From Nitrospinaceae bacterium (lineage in GTDB: Bacteria > Nitrospinota > Nitrospinia > Nitrospinales > VA-1), in assembly GCA_029261435.1 (NCBI GenBank), contig JAJDBI010000185.1, positions 1 through 13,848 of the forward strand: a DNA stretch of 13,848 nt. Reading direction: 5' to 3'. This document shows, piece by piece, positions 1 to 4,973 of this stretch. The notes beneath the pieces are model-generated. The model was not told where the DNA came from. It did not search any database and worked only from the letters and a program-made list of their open reading frames with translations. Positions within the stretch are counted from its first letter, which is position 1. Each line of letters starts with the position of its first letter. The position numbers and the translations under genes are program-made.

Positions 1-112
1 GACTTGTCCTGATCCTCATCTCAGCGGAACCTGCCCTTCAATCCTGCGGGTGAGCCAAACCCTGCAGGGTTTGCGTAACACGGGCAGTAAAACCTCCCCC
101 GAGACCAACCCA
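1..112 (+). other. GC-rich structured patch, possible 3' part of an ncRNA
   Basis: No convincing ORF covers this stretch, and it is much richer in GC than the AT-rich DNA that follows. An 18-base perfect palindrome at 56-73 can fold as a 7-bp stem with a TGCA loop. It is enclosed by a second 6-bp pairing of CTGCCC (31-36) with GGGCAG (82-87). The order of a hairpin, then a TAACA run, then a G/C-rich strand ending in GAGACC recalls by eye the 3' half of 6S RNA, whose 5' half would lie outside the window. That resemblance is weak, so the call is a structured region and not an identified RNA. Confidence 0.22.
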
Positions 113-136
113 ACTACTTGTTTTTATTGAATTTTA

Positions 137-166
137 TTGCCAACCCTCAAATAGTCCTTCTATATT
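137..166 (+). promoter_or_regulatory. Sigma70-like promoter upstream of the larE region
   Basis: TTGCCA (137-142) and TATATT (161-166) each match the sigma70 consensus at five of six positions and are separated by 18 bases. Transcription would start near 173. The transcript would run through the small ORF at 224 and the hairpin at 305-340 before reaching larE. It is the best promoter-like sequence seen upstream of larE. Confidence 0.45.
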
Positions 167-223
167 AACTAAAAATTCAATGCCCGGGTAAAACAACTTT
201 CTTAAAACAGAGGTTCTGCCTGA

Positions 224-394
224 ATGTTCCGTTACACTAATTATAAGAGAAGTAAAAAGAGTAGCGCTTTTTACCATCTCAATGAACATCTCCTCCTCGG
301 AGTTCCGGGAACAGGGCGCCCCCTGTTCCCGGTTTTTTTTGCCCTCTCCTTTGTGTTACTCTTAGCCAAAATTATTTTTAAAATCTCCTCATGA
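224..394 (+). CDS. Candidate 56-aa small membrane protein, overlapping larE start
   Basis: An ATG at 224 opens a 56-codon frame whose TGA (392-394) overlaps the larE ATG (391-393) as ATGA, the classic arrangement for translational coupling. The first 20 residues are basic and polar (MFRYTNYKRSKKSS). Residues about 33-53 (PLFPVFFALSFVLLLAKIIF) form a plausible single transmembrane helix. AGAGG at 209-213 is a possible ribosome binding site with a rather long 10-base spacing. In favour: larE has no Shine-Dalgarno sequence of its own. Against: codons 28-39 coincide with a perfect terminator-like hairpin and T-run, and T-rich DNA yields hydrophobic residues by chance. I do not recognise a family. 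Confidence 0.37.
   Translation: MFRYTNYKRSKKSSAFYHLNEHLLLGVPGTGRPLFPVFFALSFVLLLAKIIFKISS
305..340 (+). terminator. Perfect hairpin plus T-run: intrinsic terminator or attenuator
   Basis: A perfect 12-bp inverted repeat (305-316 with 321-332) encloses a CGCC tetraloop and is followed directly by eight T residues (333-340). This is textbook rho-independent terminator structure on the plus strand. It lies 50 bases before larE and inside the candidate 56-codon ORF. It therefore either ends an upstream RNA, leaving larE to a weaker promoter, or works as an attenuator that must be bypassed for larE expression. Confidence 0.65.
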
Positions 395-1218
395 CACTGG
401 AACAAAAATCGAAAAAAATCAAATCCCTGATTCTGGAAATGGATAGCACCCTTGTCGCATTTTCCGGTGGCGTCGACAGCACCCTTGTTCTCGCTCTTGC
501 CCATGAAGTTCTGGGTGAAAAGACATTGGGTGTCACCGCGCAATCTGCCAGCGTGCCAAACCGTGAATTACAAGCTTCTCGCCAGCTGGCAAAGGAAATC
601 GGGGCAAGGCATCTGATCGTCAGAACAGAGGAAATGTCCAACCCGGAATACCGCGCCAACCCGTCCAACCGGTGCTATCATTGCAAAACAGAACTCTATT
701 CCAGCCTCAAAAAAGTCGCAGAGGAGAATAATATTTCGACGATTTTAAATGGCATCAACACCGATGATCTCGGGGACTACCGGCCTGGAATTGAATCCGC
801 CCGTGAACAAGGCGTACGCAGTCCCTTGGTGGAAGCGGGACTCAGCAAACAAGATGTCAGAGATTTATCTCAAGCGATGGGGCTTTCCATCTGGAACAAA
901 CCCGCGATGGCCTGTCTTTCGTCGCGGATTCCATACGGTCAGCCGGTCACCGCAGAAAAACTTTCCAGAATTGAACAGGCAGAAGATCTCCTGCTGTCAT
1001 TAGGGTTCAAGCAAGTCCGTGTCCGACACCTTGGCACCGAGGCCTGTATTGAATTAGACAAAAACGAAATACCGCGTTACCAGAGTGACGAGTCCATTCA
1101 AAAATCCGTTCAGGAAAAGTTAACAGCTTTGGGATTCAGCAGTGTGGTGTTGGACCCGGAGGGATACCGAATGGGGAGTTTGAACGAAGCATTGTTGGAG
1201 CACAAAAACCATGTTTAA
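391..1218 (+). CDS. larE: ATP-dependent sacrificial sulfur transferase LarE
   Basis: LarE adenylates the carboxylated pyridinium dinucleotide made by LarB and converts its carboxylates to thiocarboxylates, a step toward the nickel-pincer cofactor of lactate racemase and other LarA-type enzymes. The 275-residue length is normal. The PP-loop SGGVDS sits at residues 25-30 after the usual helix. The signature ACLSSRIPYG surrounds Cys175, aligned from memory with the sacrificial cysteine of Lactiplantibacillus LarE. A CYHC motif adds Cys95 and Cys98, so three cysteines are available as in LarE enzymes that bind a [4Fe-4S] cluster. The C-terminal GYRMGSLNEAL is also typical. The start fits the family N-terminus but has no Shine-Dalgarno; its ATG overlaps the TGA of the candidate upstream ORF. 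No larA, larB or larC lies in the window. Confidence 0.93.
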   Translation: MTLEQKSKKIKSLILEMDSTLVAFSGGVDSTLVLALAHEVLGEKTLGVTAQSASVPNRELQASRQLAKEIGARHLIVRTEEMSNPEYRANPSNRCYHCKTELYSSLKKVAEENNISTILNGINTDDLGDYRPGIESAREQGVRSPLVEAGLSKQDVRDLSQAMGLSIWNKPAMACLSSRIPYGQPVTAEKLSRIEQAEDLLLSLGFKQVRVRHLGTEACIELDKNEIPRYQSDESIQKSVQEKLTALGFSSVVLDPEGYRMGSLNEALLEHKNHV

Positions 1219-1444
1219 GTATGAGTTGCGGCCTGAAATAAGAAAAACCCTTAAAGACCCGGACGGATTTGAAAAGGGCTTGAACGCCGTCTTCCTCGGC
1301 TTGGCCGTCTGCATGGCGGGGGTAGCACTGATGATGATCCTCTTCTTCAACAAACCGGAACATGTCCTGCATCCCACCTGGATTCTCATCCTTGGGTTTG
1401 CCATTGCCATCTGGGGCGAATACAAAAAATTCCGCTGCAAATAG
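1211..1444 (+). CDS. Small two-helix membrane protein of unknown function
   Basis: This 77-residue protein has a soluble basic N-terminus (FKYELRPEIRKTLKDPDGFEKG), a hydrophobic helix at about 26-46 and a second at about 54-69, joined by a short NKPEHVLHP loop. It ends in a charged YKKFRCK tail, so both ends should be cytoplasmic. Its ATG lies 8 bases inside the end of larE in another frame, which implies translational coupling and co-expression. I do not recognise a family. The overlap and good hydrophobic periodicity support a real gene, and any functional tie to LarE is inference only. Confidence 0.72.
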   Translation: MFKYELRPEIRKTLKDPDGFEKGLNAVFLGLAVCMAGVALMMILFFNKPEHVLHPTWILILGFAIAIWGEYKKFRCK

Positions 1445-1464
1445 CCACTCGGCGTGAGCCAATG

Positions 1465-1482
1465 AGCAATTTTATTGCTTTT
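1465..1482 (+). terminator. Weak hairpin between convergent genes
   Basis: AGCAAT (1465-1470) pairs with ATTGCT (1474-1479) around a TTT loop and is followed by a short T-run. It lies 20 bases after the small membrane protein and overlaps the stop codon of the convergent SRPBCC gene. The AT-rich 6-bp stem would make only a weak terminator for the larE transcript. Confidence 0.28.
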
Positions 1483-1903
1483 CTACAACTTCCTTTAATT
1501 TCCCTAGAATCAAATCCCACACATGATTCATTGCGTCAGCAATTTCTTTTGACTGATAATTCTCTTGCGACACAGAAAGCAGAGTTCCTGCACTGGCTTC
1601 TGAAAGGGAATAGGTCAGGATAACATGGTTGGCTTTCACGTTTACAGTGCCATGGTTTTCGCTCCAGTAGCTATACTGAAACCGTTTATCAGGCTCAAAA
1701 ATTGTTATTTCTCCTTCATCCCTAAAATCTATTTCATCAAAACTGCCACAATAAACAATTTTACTTCCAACCTTCCAGTCAGATATAACTTTGGCTCCGA
1801 CAAGATATTGCCTCACTATATCCGGGTTGGTTAATGCCTCCCAAACTACTGATGCAGGTGCATCAAGATGAATTTCTTTTTTTATAAGTTGCCCCGAACT
1901 CAT
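1472..1903 (-). CDS. SRPBCC/AHSA1-type START-like domain protein
   Basis: This 143-residue single-domain protein belongs to the AHSA1-like branch of the SRPBCC (Bet v 1/START) fold, which forms a deep hydrophobic ligand pocket. Family marks are the N-terminal KKEIHLDAPASVVWEALTNP, then VGSKIVYCG, GEITIFEPDKRFQYSYW, a V-L-TYSL strand and a C-terminal helix with W-LILGKLKEVV. Members are often annotated as polyketide cyclase/dehydrase-like or as ATPases activating Hsp90, usually without proven function. I chose the ATG at 1903 because GAGGA lies 7 bases upstream. A longer frame starting at 1957 adds 18 residues not typical of the family. It follows proC by 63 bases on the same strand and may be the last gene of that operon. 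Confidence 0.82.
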   Translation of the reverse strand: MSSGQLIKKEIHLDAPASVVWEALTNPDIVRQYLVGAKVISDWKVGSKIVYCGSFDEIDFRDEGEITIFEPDKRFQYSYWSENHGTVNVKANHVILTYSLSEASAGTLLSVSQENYQSKEIADAMNHVWDLILGKLKEVVEKQ

Positions 1904-1966
1904 ACCATGTTCCTCATATTTCGGTAATATCATTAACCATGGGCCAGATCCAGCCAAGGCAAATGC

Positions 1967-2818
1967 TTATTTCTCGTTGAGTTCGTTAAGTGCGATGCGG
2001 CCTAAGTCGCGGGCACGCAGCGTGGCATCTTCCACGGCGTTCATCATGGTTGTGCGCAAGCCTCCCTCTTCCAGAGCATGCAGACCGGCGATGGTGGTGC
2101 CAGCCGGCGAGGTGACCATATCTTTGAGTTCGCCGGGATGTTTTCCGGTCTCCCGTGCCAGCTTGGCGGAACCCAGTATTGTCTGGATGGTAAGAGTATT
2201 AGCCACTTCGCGCGAAAGACCCATTTTGACTCCCGCATCGGAAAGCGACTCGATAAGCATGAAAATATATGCCGGACCACTGCCGCTCAATCCTGTCACA
2301 GCATCAAGCTGATCTTCATCGACATCAACAGTGCGGCCCACCGCCTCAAAAATACGATGAGCAATTTTCATATCCATTTTACTGACATGTTTGCCGGAAG
2401 CTATGGCTGTCACTCCCTCCTGTACCAATGCCGGAGTATTGGGCATGGTGCGCACCACACTGAATTTTTTCTTACTGTCACCTCGTAATGCCCCATCCAT
2501 GATTGAAATAGGAACTCCCGCGGCAACGGATATCACCAGTTTGTCACTGCCTACCAGCATGCGAATGTCACGCAAAACCTCTTTCAAAATCTGCGGCTTG
2601 ACAGCAAGAATCAGGATATCGCATTTCTTCACCAACTCATGGTTATCACCCGTGACCTTCACTTTATACTTCGCGTGCAAGGCTTCGCGTTTCGATTTCG
2701 ACGGTTCTGATACAAAAATACTTTTCGCGTCAATGAACGAAGCAGAAACCAACCCATTTACCAGAGCTTCTGCCATGTTGCCACCACCGATGAATCCTAT
2801 TTTTTTATTTTTTAACAC
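1967..2818 (-). CDS. proC: Pyrroline-5-carboxylate reductase
   Basis: ProC catalyses the last step of proline synthesis, NAD(P)H-dependent reduction of 1-pyrroline-5-carboxylate to L-proline, in the cytoplasm. The 283-residue length is normal. The Rossmann motif GFIGGGNMAEAL begins at residue 8, LAVKPQ is at 71-76 and RTMPNTPALVQEG at 123-135. The C-terminal dimerisation and active-site region is well conserved, with LSGSGPAYIF from 178 and VTSPAGTTIAGL from 235. Translation starts at GTG (2816-2818), preceded by GAGGAG with a 9-base spacer, a strong ribosome binding site. It follows yggS by 50 bases; the yggS-proC pair is a widely conserved neighbourhood. Confidence 0.97.
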   Translation of the reverse strand: MLKNKKIGFIGGGNMAEALVNGLVSASFIDAKSIFVSEPSKSKREALHAKYKVKVTGDNHELVKKCDILILAVKPQILKEVLRDIRMLVGSDKLVISVAAGVPISIMDGALRGDSKKKFSVVRTMPNTPALVQEGVTAIASGKHVSKMDMKIAHRIFEAVGRTVDVDEDQLDAVTGLSGSGPAYIFMLIESLSDAGVKMGLSREVANTLTIQTILGSAKLARETGKHPGELKDMVTSPAGTTIAGLHALEEGGLRTTMMNAVEDATLRARDLGRIALNELNEK

Positions 2819-2868
2819 AACAATAATCTCCTCGAATAACCGGACTTAGCCGGGTAAAGAAATCTCAT

Positions 2869-3564
2869 TCATTTATCGTCCAACTTTGGACGAGGGCCAA
2901 AAATAGCTGTGCCGACACGAACCAGTGTGGCTCCCTCCTCAACTGCGACCTCAAAATCGTGGCTCATGCCCATGGAAAGTTCGTTTAGGGAGAGCCCGTT
3001 CTGTTTTTCGCATAGTTCACGAAGCTCCCGCAATCGCGAAAAGTGTCTGCGTGAATTTTCTGGATCGGAGTCGAACGGCGGGATGGTCATCAATCCCTCA
3101 ACCTGAATTCCCTGCAACTGGGAAAATCCAGCCATCTGTTTTTCAAGTTCACTGGGTTCCATGCCAAACTTTGCAGTTTCGCCCGAAACATTGACCTGCA
3201 ACAAAATTCTCTGAACTCGATTTTCTGACTGGCAGTGTTTAGCAATTTTCTCTGCCAGTTCAAGACTATCCACCGAATGGATCAGGTCAAAGCGTTCATC
3301 AAGAAACTTGACCTTGTTCTTTTGCAAGTGACCGATGAAATGCCAGGAAATTCCTTCCGTCCCCATCTGCTCTATCTTGGGAATTGCTTCCTGAATCTTA
3401 TTCTCACCGAATACCACAGCTCCAGAAGTCCGGGCCTCTTCTATTCGGTCAACGCTCATTTGTTTGGAAACTGTAATAAGACGGACACTATCAGGTTTTC
3501 TTCCTGATTTTTGGATAGCTCGGGAAATCCGTTCCCGGACCTCAGCAAGATTTTCAGCGATCAT
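2869..3564 (-). CDS. yggS: YggS/PipY family PLP homeostasis protein
   Basis: This is a cytoplasmic PLP-binding protein with an alanine-racemase-like single barrel. Family members carry PLP without known catalytic turnover and affect vitamin B6 and amino/keto acid balance. The 231-residue length is typical. The PLP lysine should be Lys34 in RLITVSKQMS. Other conserved marks are VFGENKIQEA (51-60), WHFIGHLQKNK (74-84), IHSVDS (95-100), QVNVSGE, LSMGMSHDFEVA and VRVGTAIFG near the C-terminus. Its cyanobacterial orthologue PipY is co-transcribed with pipX, a partner of the PII protein. Here the gene sits directly after a PII-like gene and before proC. The ribosome binding site is weak (AAGAG-like). 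Confidence 0.95.
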   Translation of the reverse strand: MIAENLAEVRERISRAIQKSGRKPDSVRLITVSKQMSVDRIEEARTSGAVVFGENKIQEAIPKIEQMGTEGISWHFIGHLQKNKVKFLDERFDLIHSVDSLELAEKIAKHCQSENRVQRILLQVNVSGETAKFGMEPSELEKQMAGFSQLQGIQVEGLMTIPPFDSDPENSRRHFSRLRELRELCEKQNGLSLNELSMGMSHDFEVAVEEGATLVRVGTAIFGPRPKLDDK

Positions 3565-3653
3565 CTACAGTTTTCTCTTAGGCAAGGGTTCACTAAGCCG
3601 AGACAACTCTTTGATTTAAGAGTAAGGAAGCTATCCACAGTGGGCTTATTCGG

Positions 3654-3992
3654 TCAGTATAGGGCCTGCTTGCCTCGCTCCCCGGTGCGGACCCGGATGG
3701 CCTCTTCAACCGGTAGGACAAAAATCTTTCCATCACTCAGACTACCTGTATGCAATGTCTTCTCGATCATGCCCACTACTTCATCCACCGCTTCGGACTC
3801 CAGAACCACCGAAATTTCAACGCAAGGATGAAACTGTGGAACCTTCAATGCAGGATCGGATTTCAAATGACTCATCGGTTTGCCAATGCCTTTGGCATCG
3901 ATCACAGAAATTCCGGGCACTCCCATTTCGAAAAGCTTCTCCCGGAGAGCTTCGAGTTTTTCATATTGAATGTAGCATTTGATCATTTTCAT
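3654..3992 (-). CDS. Divergent PII-like (GlnB-fold) regulatory protein
   Basis: This 112-residue protein has the PII fold. The N-terminal MKMIKCYIQYEKLEALREKL and the C-terminal TGSLSDGKIFVLPVEEAIRVRTGE (from residue 82) match the core strands, B-loop and C-loop that bind ATP/ADP between subunits of the PII trimer. The T-loop region (about 37-57) is aberrant. It appears one or two residues short, has no tyrosine equal to the uridylylated Tyr51 of E. coli GlnB, has Pro39 where Gln39 is expected and Cys57 where Lys58 is expected. The B-loop glycine (Gly87 in E. coli) is Ser86. The two arginines of the C-loop remain. It therefore probably binds nucleotide but does not sense 2-oxoglutarate or undergo uridylylation in the usual way. 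It lies between the SprT-like gene (46 bases) and yggS (89 bases). No clear Shine-Dalgarno is seen. Confidence 0.86.
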   Translation of the reverse strand: MKMIKCYIQYEKLEALREKLFEMGVPGISVIDAKGIGKPMSHLKSDPALKVPQFHPCVEISVVLESEAVDEVVGMIEKTLHTGSLSDGKIFVLPVEEAIRVRTGERGKQALY

Positions 3993-4038
3993 GGTTTGAA
4001 ACCAATTTAGGCCGAGTTAATGATAATTGCAATGGCGG

Positions 4039-4833
4039 TCAGGCTGTCACCAGTTCAGCATTTTCCTCTGAGGGAAGCAGCAAACGGTGCCAGTTATGTT
4101 TTTCCCAGTTGCGTGCATCTTTAAAATCCTTAAACTCCTTCTCTTTTTTCTTAAACTCAGCGTGATGACTCTGCCAGGTCCCGTTCTTCTTATACGAAGG
4201 AGCAAACTGGTGACACATTTCATGATAAACGGTGAGCTCCAGGACGCATTGGGGTACAAAGTCCTGCTTCAATCGTGGATGAATGCGGATGAGTTTTTTT
4301 CCTTCATCGTAGGAACCATAGCGAAAACCACTTTTGTTGCGTGATTTCACATCCCGCCCCCACATGATCCTAGCCTGAATCTTGTCATTGAAATACTCCT
4401 GATTCAAACGCTCAAAAATTTTATCCAGATCCCGTTCGTCTCCTGTTATGGGAACAATTTCTTCCTCGCTTACTGGTTCCTGATCTTCAATATATTCGAG
4501 GATCGGAGTTTTCACCGCCTCCGGCAACTCCTTATCCTTCAATAACCGGCCCAGAACTTTTCCGGCCAGATTTTCGAGCACAGCCGCTTCCGATTGATCA
4601 AACTCTTCAAAATAATTTTCGTTGAAGACTTCTACCCGGACAGCCGGACTCCCGGAACGCACCCGAACCTGCCCCACATAATCTATGCCATTTTTCTTTA
4701 GTGTGAACATGCGACTCAGCGAGGCAGGATCACCTGCATCCAGTCGACATTTCCCCAAAGAAATTGTTCCCAGATTGAGAGTTTTAACCAGAGTTTGAAC
4801 GGGTACTTTTAATGAATTCATCAGGAAGGCCAT
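4039..4833 (-). CDS. SprT-like zinc metalloprotease with unassigned N-terminal region
   Basis: Residues about 133-250 form a SprT-like domain. LDKIFERLNQEYF starts it, and TVYHEMCHQFAP carries the HExxH zinc-protease motif (His204, Glu205, His208). HHAEF probably gives the third ligand at His223. SprT-like proteins include SPRTN, which degrades DNA-protein crosslinks, and bacterial members of mostly unknown substrate. The zinc-ribbon cysteines found in some relatives are not visible. Residues 1-130 are not part of that domain and I cannot assign them. They read as a mixed beta region (FTLKKNGIDYVGQVRVRS, PAVRVEVFNENY) followed by an acidic linker (EYIEDQEPVSEEEIVP). The gene heads the minus-strand operon, with a possible promoter at 4876-4905. 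Both the ATG at 4833 and the in-frame ATG four codons later lack a good Shine-Dalgarno. Confidence 0.85.
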   Translation of the reverse strand: MAFLMNSLKVPVQTLVKTLNLGTISLGKCRLDAGDPASLSRMFTLKKNGIDYVGQVRVRSGSPAVRVEVFNENYFEEFDQSEAAVLENLAGKVLGRLLKDKELPEAVKTPILEYIEDQEPVSEEEIVPITGDERDLDKIFERLNQEYFNDKIQARIMWGRDVKSRNKSGFRYGSYDEGKKLIRIHPRLKQDFVPQCVLELTVYHEMCHQFAPSYKKNGTWQSHHAEFKKKEKEFKDFKDARNWEKHNWHRLLLPSEENAELVTA

Positions 4834-4844
4834 AAGAAGAGTTA

Positions 4845-4903
4845 GGAATTCTTAAACGTGGCTAAACAGAAATAAATCTTACCGCATGAGAGCAAAGAAT
4901 TCC
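4845..4903. repeat. 9-bp inverted repeat in a divergent promoter region
   Basis: GGAATTCTT (4845-4853) and its exact inverse AAGAATTCC (4895-4903) have centres 50 bp apart, close to five helical turns. They flank the candidate minus-strand -10 element. The geometry would suit a dimeric regulator binding two sites on one DNA face, but chance is possible because each arm contains the palindrome GAATTC. Confidence 0.3.
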
Positions 4904-4905
4904 AA
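4876..4905 (-). promoter_or_regulatory. Candidate promoter of the sprT-PII-yggS-proC operon
   Basis: On the minus strand TTGGAA (4905-4900) and TAAGAT (4881-4876) are separated by 18 bases, each with about four matches to consensus. The site lies 43 bases before the SprT-like start, in a divergent region. Its -35 element falls within one arm of an inverted repeat. Confidence 0.33.
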
Positions 4906-4937
4906 TAAAATTAGTCATTTAGGCCAACCCTAAAGCC

Positions 4938-4966
4938 TTTACAAAGATTTTAAAGTTCGATACTGT
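4938..4966 (+). promoter_or_regulatory. Candidate promoter of the hydrolase-mutS2 pair
   Basis: TTTACA (4938-4943) and TACTGT (4961-4966) have an ideal 17-base spacer. Transcription would start at about 4973, next to the ATG at 4974, so the mRNA would be leaderless or nearly so. That fits the absence of a Shine-Dalgarno sequence before the gene. Confidence 0.4.
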
Positions 4967-4973
4967 GTAAGTC

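Noticed and set aside
282..363. A 27-codon leader peptide starting at the ATG at 282, with three serine codons before the hairpin
   Set aside because: It has no Shine-Dalgarno and lies in another frame of the 56-codon ORF. Three serines are a weak case for amino-acid attenuation in front of larE.
351..378. Promoter for larE between the hairpin and the ATG (TTGTGT, 16 bases, TATTTT)
   Set aside because: Both boxes are poor, and the start would fall within about six bases of the ATG. I would not annotate it, though larE would need something like it if the hairpin terminates fully.
1904..1957. Upstream extension of the SRPBCC protein (18 extra residues, MAGSGPWLM...)
   Set aside because: The extra residues do not look like the family N-terminus, and GAGGA seven bases before the ATG at 1903 marks the better start.
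1977..2849. Several plus-strand ORFs of 100-150 codons opposite proC
   Set aside because: They are shadows of a fully conserved proC reading frame and have no family features.
2836..2856. CCGG-flanked hairpin between yggS and proC
   Set aside because: The stem is only four base pairs without a T-run. The gap is 50 bases in a conserved gene pair, so read-through is expected.
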